Assembly (NCBI GenBank): GCA_964035575.1
Contig: CAXIVB010000009.1
Coordinates: 1 to 38,253 of the forward strand
Length of the DNA stretch: 38,253 nucleotides
Source: Rhynchopus sp. YZ270_cl-10
Lineage: Eukaryota; Euglenozoa; Diplonemea; Diplonemida; Diplonemidae
Reading direction: 5' to 3'
Part shown: piece after piece, positions 22,264 through 36,177 of the stretch
Position numbering within the stretch: position 1 is the first letter of the stretch
Layout of the letters: each line of letters begins with the position of its first letter
Translations under genes and position numbers: made by a program
Notes under the pieces: model-generated
The model's input: only the letters and a program-made list of their open reading frames with translations
Told to the model about the DNA's origin: nothing
Database searches by the model: none

Positions 22264-22951
22264 CGGTTCGCCCAGTCAGCTTGCTGGCTGGGCTTACGGG
22301 TGTGCTTGGTACGTCTTGTGTCCCCCCCCCCCCTACCCCCCCCTCCCCCTCCCCTAGGTAATACTAGGGGGGGGGGGGGGGGGGGAGGGGGCGGGGGGGG
22401 CACCGGACAGAATTCTGGCCGACTGGGCTGGGCCTGGGGGTCCATGCCCAATATAGGGAGGGGGTAGGACAGTGGGGACGCCCACTGGAATATCTCTTCC
22501 CTGGCCAGCCGGAAAAATAACAAGTAGTTTTTTCTTACGGCAATACTACTTATGGACGGTGCTAATATAGCTGGCCTTATGTCGGGCTTGCCTGGTTGGG
22601 GTTTCACCTCAAGCCAGCTATACCGTATGATAGTCATTGCACTGACCTGAAGGTTGGTTGTGATGCATATCTAGGTCTTGTGCCAATGTTATACACAGCA
22701 AGACCCCTGACTATATGGGTTCGTCCCAGCCTGGAGTCATCACGCTTGCGTGAGCTCCTTAAAGGGCAAAACAGTCGGGAAGACACGGTGGTGAAAATCA
22801 CCAAAAACCTGTTGGAGAAAAGCGTAGGTCCCCCGAATGGGGTAGGCTTAGAAAGCCTCTTCACAGGTGAAGCCGGAATATATCAACCGTCATTAGGCTC
22901 TTTGATCACTGATCTCAGGGGAGCAATCCCCTATCGATTAGAGTGACAAGA
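22264..22951 (+). other. Intergenic spacer 4
   Basis: 688 bases. The extra base is a C in the second C-run (C8 instead of C7). Otherwise the same elements are present in the same order. Confidence 0.9.
22322..22400 (+). repeat. C-tract/G-tract foldback, copy 4 (C8 variant)
   Basis: C12, C8, C5, C4 and G19, G5, G8. The added C can pair with the G19 run, which leaves one unpaired G in the other copies, so the stem becomes slightly more complete. Confidence 0.9.
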
Positions 22952-24276
22952 AACCTGGTTGATCCTGCCAGTAGTCATATGCTTGTTTCAAGGATTAAGC
23001 CATGCAAGTCTCAGAGTAAATGGATTAACAGTGGATCTGCAGACGGCTCATTAAATCAGCTACAATCCACGCGGGAAAGGTGCCTTACGGCGTCCAGTAG
23101 GATAACAATGGTAACTCCATTGCTAATACCTGTCCGAAAAATTCCACTCAGATTCCACCCAATGAGTTAACGCTTATTGGGCTGAGAGGGATGCAGTTGA
23201 CCGAAACGAAAACTAACGCTAGCAATAGCAGTGGTTCTTTGGATGAAACAGGTCAACCGAGCGATAGCACACAGACTTGATCTGGTGCAAGCCCGCAGGA
23301 GTATCTGCCCTATCAGCTTTTGACGGTAGTGTAGTGGACTACCGTGGCTGTAACGGGTAACGGGGAATTAGGGTTCGATTCCGGAGAGGGAGCCTGAGAA
23401 ACGGCTACCACATCTAAGGATGGCAGCAGGCGCGCAAATTGCCCAATAGCAACACTGCTGAGGCAGCGAAGAGAAATAGTAACTTCTGGCACTACGTGTT
23501 ATGGAGCTTGCAATGGATGATATCTAAACCTATCAATGAGTATCGATTGGTGGACAAGTCTGGTGCCAGCACCCGCGGTAATTCCAGCACCAATAGCGTA
23601 TATTAATGCTGCTGCTGTTAAAAAGCTCGTAGTTGGATCCAGAGCTCAGGTTGTAAGGTGCCACGGTTTTTCGTGATGGCGTAATGTCATAGCGTTGGCT
23701 GTGGGTCAAACATCTTACATCAAGACCTGTGCTCTATCAACGATGGTAATGGCACCCTGTGAGTAGGTTCCTTCATTGGTGCCGAAAGCGTCTACGCGTA
23801 TACCATGCGCACACGGGTCGACCATCGATGTTACTGTGAACAAACCAGCGTGCCCAATGCAGGCGTAAGCCTTGAATGGTAAAGCATGGAATAACAAGGG
23901 ATCGATTCTCTCAGATCACTTTGTTGGTTTACTGCCTGGGAAGGAGTAATTCGGACTGTCGGACTCTTCTTAATTCTTCGGAATTATGCAAGACCACTGT
24001 CCAGCGGGATCAATAGGGACTGCCGGGGTCGTACGTACTCCCACGTCAGAGGTGAAATTCTTAGATCGCGGGAAGACGAACTTCTGCGAAAGCATTCGAC
24101 AAGAATGTCTTCATTAATCAAGAACGAGAGTGTGGGGATCGAAGATGATCAGATACCGTCGTAGTCCACGACTGTAAACGATGCCGTCTCAGGATCGAAG
24201 GGCGCTCTATTATGGCCCCTACGGCACTACCCTTGAAACGAGAAATCAAAGATTATGGGTTCAGGGGGGAGTACAT

Positions 24277-24309
<33 letters not shown>

Positions 24310-25002
24310 TGACACCACCAGGCGTGGAGTATGCGGCTTAATTTGACTCAACACGGGGAATTTTACTAGGTCAGGACAATGTAAGGATTGACAGATTGAG
24401 AGCTCTTTCTCGATCCATTGTGTGGTGGTGCATGGCCGCTCCTGGTTGGTGGAGTGATTTGTCTGGTTGATTCCGTTAACGAACGAGATCTCGACCCTTA
24501 AATAGGTGAGCCCGTTGTCCTTTTAGGCAATGCGGTCTTCGGACCAAATTGAAACAGGGAATCCACTTCTTAAGGGGACTGCGTGCGTTTTTTAGCACGC
24601 GGAAGAGCGAGCCAATAGCAGGTCTGTGATGCTCCTAAATGTCCTAGGCTGCACGCGCACTACACTGACGCATTCAACGAGTCTGATTGCCTTACGGCAA
24701 CCTATCTTGAAGAGGACGGGAAATCTTTTGAACTTGCGTCGTGATGAGGATCGATGATTGCAATTATTCTCCTTGAATGAGGAATGCCTAGTAGGCGCAA
24801 GTCATCAGCTTGCACTGATTACGTCCCTGCCATTTGTACACACCGCCCGTCGTTGCTACCGATTGGCTGTAGGATAGAGTTTGGGGGAGGTTGTTTTTTC
24901 CGGATTCCGGTTTAGACGTTCCAAATCCAAGCAATATTTTTCAGCTAGAGGAAGCAAAAGTCGTAACAAGGTTGCTGTAGGTGAACCTGCAGCAGGATCA
25001 TT
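22952..25002 (+). rRNA. 18S rRNA, copy 4
   Basis: Complete at 2,051 nt, with start, end and helix 45 as in copy 1. Confidence 0.97.
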
Positions 25003-25122
25003 CCCAAAGTCGGCTCTGTGTTTACACAGACTGATAATGGTCATTAGTAAGGCAAAGAATTTTCCCAAAGCTCCGAGCTTTTGGCGTCCCTGTTAGTAGC
25101 GCTGTCTACTGCAGGCGACAAC
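25003..25122 (+). other. ITS1, copy 4
   Basis: 120 bases, with the same hairpin chain. Confidence 0.9.
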
Positions 25123-25280
25123 AACTGCACTTATCGGTGGATGTCTTGGCTCTGGGATCGATGAAGACCGCAGCTAGACGCGATATTCAATGGGAATTGC
25201 AGAAGCATGAGACTCATCAGGTCGTCGAACGCATTTGCGGGCCGGGTTCGCCCGTGCCCAGCAGCTGTTGAGTGTCGCTT
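25123..25280 (+). rRNA. 5.8S rRNA, copy 4
   Basis: 158 nt, no difference seen from its sisters. Confidence 0.95.
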
Positions 25281-25451
25281 ATAAATTTTATTACTATATA
25301 TATATTTATATATATATGGGGTTTATAGGTTGAGGTGGGGTGCTATGCATCACTCCTCTTAAGACCAGGCGCAAGCTTAAGAGCGACTCTAATGGGTCGG
25401 TCTCGTGGGACTTGTCTTACGGCCGATCGAATTGAGACGTGACTTTTTCTT
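25281..25451 (+). other. ITS2, copy 4
   Basis: 171 bases, no length difference. Confidence 0.9.
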
Positions 25452-27389
25452 AACGACCTCAGCAGTTGCAGATCTACGCGCTGAACTTAAGCATATCACT
25501 CAGCGCAGGAAAAGAAAGCAACAGCGATGCTCCTAGTAACGGCGAGTGAACAGGGCAGAGCCCAAGCCTGAACCGGCAATTTGTCGGCATGTGGTGCAAG
25601 CGTACGATGGGGGCCATACGTTGGAGGAGTAAGTCTTCTGGAATGAAGCGCCATAGAGGGTGAGAGTCCCGTCCTTCCTCCTAACGCGTGGGTGCTTCAT
25701 TGTTTGCAAGAGTCGCTCAGTTTGGGAATGCTGAGCTAATTGGCAGGTATCCCTCTGCTAAGGCTAAATATCTCCCGGAGACCGATAGCGAACAAGTACA
25801 GTGATGGAAAGATGAAAAGAACTTTGAAAAGAGAGTTAAAAGTCCCTGAAACCGATGAGTGATAAGAGTTAGAGGCCCGTTCAAACCTGCTGCCAAACTT
25901 GGTAGTAGGACGTCAGGTCGTATTCGCGGCACCTACCTTGTCTTTGCGTTGCACTGGCAAAAGGCAGACTGCTGAGGATACGTATCCGCTCGAGGCGCGA
26001 AGTCTGTTGTGCTCATGTCCTCATTAAGTATCACTCCTTCGGGTTGCGGTCTTTGTGAGGCGTGTGTATCTCAGATTAGTTTACGTAGGGTGGGCACCTG
26101 ACATAGCGACCTTTAACTACCCGTCTTGAAACACGGACCAAGGAGTCTAACACGTGTGCAAGGCTTAGGGTGTCAAACCCATAAGCCGCACTGAAAGGGA
26201 GATGTGCCAATCCTTGAGGACGCAGCACAGCCCGATCCTGATTTACTGGAAAGGGATTTGAGGTAAAGTACACTTGTTGGGACCCGAAAGATGGTGAACT
26301 ATGCCTGGATAGGTCGAAGCCGGGGGAAACTCTGGTGGAGGACCGTTGCGGTGTTGACGTGCAAATCGCTCGTCCAAGCTGGGTATAGGGGCGAAAGACC
26401 CATCGAACCATCTAGTAGCTGGTTCACTCCGAAGTTTCCCTCAGGATAGCTGGAACCAAAAAAGGAGTTACGCCAGGTAAAGCGAATGATTGGAGGAATT
26501 GGGGAAATCGCTTCCTCGACCTATTCTCAAACTTTAAATGGGCGTGAGCTCGGGGTATCTTATTTGTACCCTGACGTAGAATCCTGGTTCTAAGTGGGCC
26601 ACTTCTGGTAAGCAGGACTGGCGACGCGGGATGAACCGAGAGCTGACTTAAGGTGCCCGAGTGGTCGCTCATCAGATCCCACAAAGGGTGTAGGTTCATC
26701 TAGACAGCAGGACGGTGGCCATGGAAGTCGGCATCCGATAATGAGTGTGTAACAACTCACCTGCCGAATGAACCTGTCCCGAAAATGGATGGTGCTCAAG
26801 CGACCCACCCATAGTCGGCCGTGCTCCGGTATTGAAAAGCCGTGGCATGCGTAGGAGTGCGTGACCCACGCCGCGAAGGAGTTGGCGTGAGCCTCTCTGG
26901 AGCGTGGGTGAGTGCAGATCTTGGTTGTAGTAGCGAATATTCAATGGAGAACATTGAAGGCCGAAGTGGAGAAGGTTTCCGCGTCAACAGCATTTGGACG
27001 TGGGTCAGTCGGTCCTAAGGCAAGGTGTAATTGCTCGCCTCAAAGCTACGATGTCGCATCTCGGTGCTTCGTTGTAGGATTGCCGAAAGGGAAAGCGTGA
27101 ACATTCCGCTACCTGAATGCAGAGAATGAGTGGTAACACATTGGCTATCCTGTTGACCATTTCCACTGGCCCCGGATGACGTAGTCGTCTCTTTTTGAAA
27201 GGCGCGCTGACCCTTGAAACGCTTCGAGCGGGGACATGGTTAGCCACCTTGGAAAGCTGCACTACTTTTGTGCAGTAGGGTGTCTAGTGGAAGTGCATGG
27301 AAAAAACAGGGGAGATGGCTTTCTCTTGCATCAGGCCGTACCGTTAACCGCAATAGGTCTCCTAGGCTAAAAGCCTCTGGCCGACAGAA

Positions 27390-27435
<46 letters not shown>

Positions 27436-27713
27436 AAAGGATTGGCTCCGAGGGTACGTGTAGATTGCTAGAGGGTTCGCGTTAGTATAGGGTTGATGTG
27501 GCTGCGGTCGCGCTCTCGGGTGCAACTGCGGCCTCTGATTCTCGGCTAACACTGCCCTGGACGCGTCTACAATGAAGTACCAACTTGGAACTGTTACGAA
27601 CAAGAGGAATCCAACTGGTTAATTAAACCACAGCATGTCGCTTCATCACAGCGGTGGCGAGTGGCATGTGACTTCTGCCCAGTGCCCTGAATGTCAACGC
27701 TGAGAGATCAGGT

Positions 27714-27773
<60 letters not shown>

Positions 27774-28381
27774 TTCTAATTAAAGACGCGCATGAATGGA
27801 CCAATGAGATTCCTTCTGTCCCTACCTACTATCTGGCGAAACAGCAGTCAAGGGAACGGACTTGAAACTGTCAGCGGGGAAAGAAGACCCTGTTGAGTTT
27901 GACTCTAGTCTGACTTTGTGCAGTGACATGAGAGGTGTAGTTATAGGTGGGAGGCTTCAACAATGAAATACCACTACTCTTATCGTCGCTTTACTTATCC
28001 AATGATGGGGAGACGGCACCTGCCAATTTATTGGTCTGGCCCTCTGGGTCTTTAGGTTTTCCGATTCCAGCGACAAACTAGCATTAGCTAGTGAGCCCTC
28101 GTTTGGAGACACCAGTCAGGTGGGGAGTTTGGCTGGGGCGGCACATCTGTTACACATTAACGCAGGTGTCCTAAGGCAAGCTCAGTGAGAACAGAAATCT
28201 CACGTAGAGCATAAGGGTAAAAGCTTGCTCGATACATGATCTTCAGTACCGATCCTCGGTGTGAAAGCATGGCCTAACGATCCTTTGGTCTCGCTTCTGT
28301 TCAAGGGATGAAGCCGGAGGTGACAGAAAAATTACCACAGGGATAACTGGCTTGTGGCAGCCAAGCGTTCATAGCGACGTT

Positions 28382-28413
<32 letters not shown>

Positions 28414-28461
28414 GCCTAGACAAGCAGAATTGTCTAAGGGTTGGATTGTTCACCCACTAAC

Positions 28462-28505
<44 letters not shown>

Positions 28506-28878
28506 TTACCCTACTGATGGAGAGAGAGCCCCTCGGGCCAGCGTATGTCGACAGCAATATGGGGTAGTACGAGAGGAACTCCCATTTCTAGTCCCTGGTA
28601 TCTACGGTTGTCCGATCGGACAGTGCCGTGATGCTACCACTGGATGGATTATGGCTGAACGCCTCTAAGCCAGAACCCAGTCTAGAGACATACGTGAAAT
28701 ATTTCAGGACACATGAGTTTATCGGGCCAAGTCTAGCTTCGGCGAACGGCCACCTTCCAAGTTCACATCCAGACTCCGTGTCTCCAACCGGGTCTATACG
28801 AGTCCGAATGGACTGGCGGGCGTAACACTTCGAGGAGCCTTGTTGTTCCGAGGGTTTGAGCCTTATGGCCAGTACCTA
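25452..28878 (+). rRNA. 28S rRNA, copy 5
   Basis: 3,427 nt, with all conserved blocks intact, including the site altered in copy 3. Confidence 0.96.
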
Positions 28879-29564
28879 CGGTTCGCCCAGTCAGCTTGCT
28901 GGCTGGGCTTACGGGTGTGCTTGGTACGTCTTGTGTCCCCCCCCCCCTACCCCCCCTCCCCCTCCCCTAGGTAATACTAGGGGGGGGGGGGGGGGGGGAG
29001 GGGGCGGGGGGGGCACCGGACAGAATTCTGGCCGACTGGGCTGGGCCTGGGGGTCCATGCCCAATATAGGGAGGGGGTAGGACAGTGGGGACGCCCACTG
29101 GAATATCTCTTCCCTGGCCAGCCGGAAAAATAACAAGTAGTTTTTTCTTACGGCAATACTACTTATGGACGGTGCTAATATAGCTGGCCTTATGTCGGGC
29201 TTGCCTGGTTGGGGTTTCACCTCAAGCCAGCTATACCGTATGATAGTCATTGCACTGACCTGAAGGTTGGTTGTGATGCATATCTAGGTCTTGTGCCAAT
29301 GTTATACACAGCAAGACCCCTGACTATATGGGTTCGTCCCAGCCTGGAGTCATCACGCTTGCGTGAGCTCCTTAAAGGGCAAAACAGTCGGGAAGACACG
29401 GTGGTGAAAATCACCAAAAACCTGTTGGAGAAAAGCGTAGGTCCCCCGAATGGGGTAGGCTTAGAAAGCCTCTTCACAGGTGAAGCCGGAATATATCAAC
29501 CGTCATTAGGCTCTTTGATCACTGATCTCAGGGGAGCAATCCCCTATCGATTAGAGTGACAAGA
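28879..29564 (+). other. Intergenic spacer 5
   Basis: 686 bases. It is one base shorter than spacer 1 because the first C-run is C11. Confidence 0.9.
28937..29013 (+). repeat. C-tract/G-tract foldback, copy 5 (C11 variant)
   Basis: C11, C7, C5, C4 and G19, G5, G8. The missing C is at the outer end of the stem. Confidence 0.9.
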
Positions 29565-30889
29565 AACCTGGTTGATCCTGCCAGTAGTCATATGCTTGTT
29601 TCAAGGATTAAGCCATGCAAGTCTCAGAGTAAATGGATTAACAGTGGATCTGCAGACGGCTCATTAAATCAGCTACAATCCACGCGGGAAAGGTGCCTTA
29701 CGGCGTCCAGTAGGATAACAATGGTAACTCCATTGCTAATACCTGTCCGAAAAATTCCACTCAGATTCCACCCAATGAGTTAACGCTTATTGGGCTGAGA
29801 GGGATGCAGTTGACCGAAACGAAAACTAACGCTAGCAATAGCAGTGGTTCTTTGGATGAAACAGGTCAACCGAGCGATAGCACACAGACTTGATCTGGTG
29901 CAAGCCCGCAGGAGTATCTGCCCTATCAGCTTTTGACGGTAGTGTAGTGGACTACCGTGGCTGTAACGGGTAACGGGGAATTAGGGTTCGATTCCGGAGA
30001 GGGAGCCTGAGAAACGGCTACCACATCTAAGGATGGCAGCAGGCGCGCAAATTGCCCAATAGCAACACTGCTGAGGCAGCGAAGAGAAATAGTAACTTCT
30101 GGCACTACGTGTTATGGAGCTTGCAATGGATGATATCTAAACCTATCAATGAGTATCGATTGGTGGACAAGTCTGGTGCCAGCACCCGCGGTAATTCCAG
30201 CACCAATAGCGTATATTAATGCTGCTGCTGTTAAAAAGCTCGTAGTTGGATCCAGAGCTCAGGTTGTAAGGTGCCACGGTTTTTCGTGATGGCGTAATGT
30301 CATAGCGTTGGCTGTGGGTCAAACATCTTACATCAAGACCTGTGCTCTATCAACGATGGTAATGGCACCCTGTGAGTAGGTTCCTTCATTGGTGCCGAAA
30401 GCGTCTACGCGTATACCATGCGCACACGGGTCGACCATCGATGTTACTGTGAACAAACCAGCGTGCCCAATGCAGGCGTAAGCCTTGAATGGTAAAGCAT
30501 GGAATAACAAGGGATCGATTCTCTCAGATCACTTTGTTGGTTTACTGCCTGGGAAGGAGTAATTCGGACTGTCGGACTCTTCTTAATTCTTCGGAATTAT
30601 GCAAGACCACTGTCCAGCGGGATCAATAGGGACTGCCGGGGTCGTACGTACTCCCACGTCAGAGGTGAAATTCTTAGATCGCGGGAAGACGAACTTCTGC
30701 GAAAGCATTCGACAAGAATGTCTTCATTAATCAAGAACGAGAGTGTGGGGATCGAAGATGATCAGATACCGTCGTAGTCCACGACTGTAAACGATGCCGT
30801 CTCAGGATCGAAGGGCGCTCTATTATGGCCCCTACGGCACTACCCTTGAAACGAGAAATCAAAGATTATGGGTTCAGGGGGGAGTACAT

Positions 30890-30922
<33 letters not shown>

Positions 30923-31615
30923 TGACACCACCAGGCGTGGAGTATGCGGCTTAATTTGACTCAACACGGGGAATTTTACTAGGTCAGGACAATGTAAGGA
31001 TTGACAGATTGAGAGCTCTTTCTCGATCCATTGTGTGGTGGTGCATGGCCGCTCCTGGTTGGTGGAGTGATTTGTCTGGTTGATTCCGTTAACGAACGAG
31101 ATCTCGACCCTTAAATAGGTGAGCCCGTTGTCCTTTTAGGCAATGCGGTCTTCGGACCAAATTGAAACAGGGAATCCACTTCTTAAGGGGACTGCGTGCG
31201 TTTTTTAGCACGCGGAAGAGCGAGCCAATAGCAGGTCTGTGATGCTCCTAAATGTCCTAGGCTGCACGCGCACTACACTGACGCATTCAACGAGTCTGAT
31301 TGCCTTACGGCAACCTATCTTGAAGAGGACGGGAAATCTTTTGAACTTGCGTCGTGATGAGGATCGATGATTGCAATTATTCTCCTTGAATGAGGAATGC
31401 CTAGTAGGCGCAAGTCATCAGCTTGCACTGATTACGTCCCTGCCATTTGTACACACCGCCCGTCGTTGCTACCGATTGGCTGTAGGATAGAGTTTGGGGG
31501 AGGTTGTTTTTTCCGGATTCCGGTTTAGACGTTCCAAATCCAAGCAATATTTTTCAGCTAGAGGAAGCAAAAGTCGTAACAAGGTTGCTGTAGGTGAACC
31601 TGCAGCAGGATCATT
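29565..31615 (+). rRNA. 18S rRNA, copy 5
   Basis: Complete at 2,051 nt, no length change. Confidence 0.97.
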
Positions 31616-31735
31616 CCCAAAGTCGGCTCTGTGTTTACACAGACTGATAATGGTCATTAGTAAGGCAAAGAATTTTCCCAAAGCTCCGAGCTTTTGGCGT
31701 CCCTGTTAGTAGCGCTGTCTACTGCAGGCGACAAC
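31616..31735 (+). other. ITS1, copy 5
   Basis: 120 bases, same stems. Confidence 0.9.
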
Positions 31736-31893
31736 AACTGCACTTATCGGTGGATGTCTTGGCTCTGGGATCGATGAAGACCGCAGCTAGACGCGATATT
31801 CAATGGGAATTGCAGAAGCATGAGACTCATCAGGTCGTCGAACGCATTTGCGGGCCGGGTTCGCCCGTGCCCAGCAGCTGTTGAGTGTCGCTT
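31736..31893 (+). rRNA. 5.8S rRNA, copy 5
   Basis: 158 nt, the last 5.8S in the window. Confidence 0.95.
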
Positions 31894-32064
31894 ATAAATT
31901 TTATTACTATATATATATTTATATATATATGGGGTTTATAGGTTGAGGTGGGGTGCTATGCATCACTCCTCTTAAGACCAGGCGCAAGCTTAAGAGCGAC
32001 TCTAATGGGTCGGTCTCGTGGGACTTGTCTTACGGCCGATCGAATTGAGACGTGACTTTTTCTT
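31894..32064 (+). other. ITS2, copy 5
   Basis: 171 bases, the last ITS2 in the window, unchanged in length. Confidence 0.9.
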
Positions 32065-34002
32065 AACGACCTCAGCAGTTGCAGATCTACGCGCTGAACT
32101 TAAGCATATCACTCAGCGCAGGAAAAGAAAGCAACAGCGATGCTCCTAGTAACGGCGAGTGAACAGGGCAGAGCCCAAGCCTGAACCGGCAATTTGTCGG
32201 CATGTGGTGCAAGCGTACGATGGGGGCCATACGTTGGAGGAGTAAGTCTTCTGGAATGAAGCGCCATAGAGGGTGAGAGTCCCGTCCTTCCTCCTAACGC
32301 GTGGGTGCTTCATTGTTTGCAAGAGTCGCTCAGTTTGGGAATGCTGAGCTAATTGGCAGGTATCCCTCTGCTAAGGCTAAATATCTCCCGGAGACCGATA
32401 GCGAACAAGTACAGTGATGGAAAGATGAAAAGAACTTTGAAAAGAGAGTTAAAAGTCCCTGAAACCGATGAGTGATAAGAGTTAGAGGCCCGTTCAAACC
32501 TGCTGCCAAACTTGGTAGTAGGACGTCAGGTCGTATTCGCGGCACCTACCTTGTCTTTGCGTTGCACTGGCAAAAGGCAGACTGCTGAGGATACGTATCC
32601 GCTCGAGGCGCGAAGTCTGTTGTGCTCATGTCCTCATTAAGTATCACTCCTTCGGGTTGCGGTCTTTGTGAGGCGTGTGTATCTCAGATTAGTTTACGTA
32701 GGGTGGGCACCTGACATAGCGACCTTTAACTACCCGTCTTGAAACACGGACCAAGGAGTCTAACACGTGTGCAAGGCTTAGGGTGTCAAACCCATAAGCC
32801 GCACTGAAAGGGAGATGTGCCAATCCTTGAGGACGCAGCACAGCCCGATCCTGATTTACTGGAAAGGGATTTGAGGTAAAGTACACTTGTTGGGACCCGA
32901 AAGATGGTGAACTATGCCTGGATAGGTCGAAGCCGGGGGAAACTCTGGTGGAGGACCGTTGCGGTGTTGACGTGCAAATCGCTCGTCCAAGCTGGGTATA
33001 GGGGCGAAAGACCCATCGAACCATCTAGTAGCTGGTTCACTCCGAAGTTTCCCTCAGGATAGCTGGAACCAAAAAAGGAGTTACGCCAGGTAAAGCGAAT
33101 GATTGGAGGAATTGGGGAAATCGCTTCCTCGACCTATTCTCAAACTTTAAATGGGCGTGAGCTCGGGGTATCTTATTTGTACCCTGACGTAGAATCCTGG
33201 TTCTAAGTGGGCCACTTCTGGTAAGCAGGACTGGCGACGCGGGATGAACCGAGAGCTGACTTAAGGTGCCCGAGTGGTCGCTCATCAGATCCCACAAAGG
33301 GTGTAGGTTCATCTAGACAGCAGGACGGTGGCCATGGAAGTCGGCATCCGATAATGAGTGTGTAACAACTCACCTGCCGAATGAACCTGTCCCGAAAATG
33401 GATGGTGCTCAAGCGACCCACCCATAGTCGGCCGTGCTCCGGTATTGAAAAGCCGTGGCATGCGTAGGAGTGCGTGACCCACGCCGCGAAGGAGTTGGCG
33501 TGAGCCTCTCTGGAGCGTGGGTGAGTGCAGATCTTGGTTGTAGTAGCGAATATTCAATGGAGAACATTGAAGGCCGAAGTGGAGAAGGTTTCCGCGTCAA
33601 CAGCATTTGGACGTGGGTCAGTCGGTCCTAAGGCAAGGTGTAATTGCTCGCCTCAAAGCTACGATGTCGCATCTCGGTGCTTCGTTGTAGGATTGCCGAA
33701 AGGGAAAGCGTGAACATTCCGCTACCTGAATGCAGAGAATGAGTGGTAACACATTGGCTATCCTGTTGACCATTTCCACTGGCCCCGGATGACGTAGTCG
33801 TCTCTTTTTGAAAGGCGCGCTGACCCTTGAAACGCTTCGAGCGGGGACATGGTTAGCCACCTTGGAAAGCTGCACTACTTTTGTGCAGTAGGGTGTCTAG
33901 TGGAAGTGCATGGAAAAAACAGGGGAGATGGCTTTCTCTTGCATCAGGCCGTACCGTTAACCGCAATAGGTCTCCTAGGCTAAAAGCCTCTGGCCGACAG
34001 AA

Positions 34003-34048
<46 letters not shown>

Positions 34049-34326
34049 AAAGGATTGGCTCCGAGGGTACGTGTAGATTGCTAGAGGGTTCGCGTTAGTA
34101 TAGGGTTGATGTGGCTGCGGTCGCGCTCTCGGGTGCAACTGCGGCCTCTGATTCTCGGCTAACACTGCCCTGGACGCGTCTACAATGAAGTACCAACTTG
34201 GAACTGTTACGAACAAGAGGAATCCAACTGGTTAATTAAACCACAGCATGTCGCTTCATCACAGCGGTGGCGAGTGGCATGTGACTTCTGCCCAGTGCCC
34301 TGAATGTCAACGCTGAGAGATCAGGT

Positions 34327-34386
<60 letters not shown>

Positions 34387-34994
34387 TTCTAATTAAAGAC
34401 GCGCATGAATGGACCAATGAGATTCCTTCTGTCCCTACCTACTATCTGGCGAAACAGCAGTCAAGGGAACGGACTTGAAACTGTCAGCGGGGAAAGAAGA
34501 CCCTGTTGAGTTTGACTCTAGTCTGACTTTGTGCAGTGACATGAGAGGTGTAGTTATAGGTGGGAGGCTTCAACAATGAAATACCACTACTCTTATCGTC
34601 GCTTTACTTATCCAATGATGGGGAGACGGCACCTGCCAATTTATTGGTCTGGCCCTCTGGGTCTTTAGGTTTTCCGATTCCAGCGACAAACTAGCATTAG
34701 CTAGTGAGCCCTCGTTTGGAGACACCAGTCAGGTGGGGAGTTTGGCTGGGGCGGCACATCTGTTACACATTAACGCAGGTGTCCTAAGGCAAGCTCAGTG
34801 AGAACAGAAATCTCACGTAGAGCATAAGGGTAAAAGCTTGCTCGATACATGATCTTCAGTACCGATCCTCGGTGTGAAAGCATGGCCTAACGATCCTTTG
34901 GTCTCGCTTCTGTTCAAGGGATGAAGCCGGAGGTGACAGAAAAATTACCACAGGGATAACTGGCTTGTGGCAGCCAAGCGTTCATAGCGACGTT

Positions 34995-35026
<32 letters not shown>

Positions 35027-35074
35027 GCCTAGACAAGCAGAATTGTCTAAGGGTTGGATTGTTCACCCACTAAC

Positions 35075-35118
<44 letters not shown>

Positions 35119-35491
35119 TTACCCTACTGATGGAGAGAGAGCCCCTCGGGCCAGCGTATGTCGACAGCAATATGGGGTAGTACGAGAGGAACTCCCATTT
35201 CTAGTCCCTGGTATCTACGGTTGTCCGATCGGACAGTGCCGTGATGCTACCACTGGATGGATTATGGCTGAACGCCTCTAAGCCAGAACCCAGTCTAGAG
35301 ACATACGTGAAATATTTCAGGACACATGAGTTTATCGGGCCAAGTCTAGCTTCGGCGAACGGCCACCTTCCAAGTTCACATCCAGACTCCGTGTCTCCAA
35401 CCGGGTCTATACGAGTCCGAATGGACTGGCGGGCGTAACACTTCGAGGAGCCTTGTTGTTCCGAGGGTTTGAGCCTTATGGCCAGTACCTA
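32065..35491 (+). rRNA. 28S rRNA, copy 6
   Basis: 3,427 nt, the last 28S in the window, complete and without the extra A. Confidence 0.96.
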
Positions 35492-36177
35492 CGGTTCGCC
35501 CAGTCAGCTTGCTGGCTGGGCTTACGGGTGTGCTTGGTACGTCTTGTGTCCCCCCCCCCCTACCCCCCCTCCCCCTCCCCTAGGTAATACTAGGGGGGGG
35601 GGGGGGGGGGGAGGGGGCGGGGGGGGCACCGGACAGAATTCTGGCCGACTGGGCTGGGCCTGGGGGTCCATGCCCAATATAGGGAGGGGGTAGGACAGTG
35701 GGGACGCCCACTGGAATATCTCTTCCCTGGCCAGCCGGAAAAATAACAAGTAGTTTTTTCTTACGGCAATACTACTTATGGACGGTGCTAATATAGCTGG
35801 CCTTATGTCGGGCTTGCCTGGTTGGGGTTTCACCTCAAGCCAGCTATACCGTATGATAGTCATTGCACTGACCTGAAGGTTGGTTGTGATGCATATCTAG
35901 GTCTTGTGCCAATGTTATACACAGCAAGACCCCTGACTATATGGGTTCGTCCCAGCCTGGAGTCATCACGCTTGCGTGAGCTCCTTAAAGGGCAAAACAG
36001 TCGGGAAGACACGGTGGTGAAAATCACCAAAAACCTGTTGGAGAAAAGCGTAGGTCCCCCGAATGGGGTAGGCTTAGAAAGCCTCTTCACAGGTGAAGCC
36101 GGAATATATCAACCGTCATTAGGCTCTTTGATCACTGATCTCAGGGGAGCAATCCCCTATCGATTAGAGTGACAAGA
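35492..36177 (+). other. Intergenic spacer 6
   Basis: 686 bases. It shares the C11 variant with its left neighbour, spacer 5. Confidence 0.9.
35550..35626 (+). repeat. C-tract/G-tract foldback, copy 6 (C11 variant)
   Basis: C11, C7, C5, C4 and G19, G5, G8, identical to copy 5. Confidence 0.9.
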
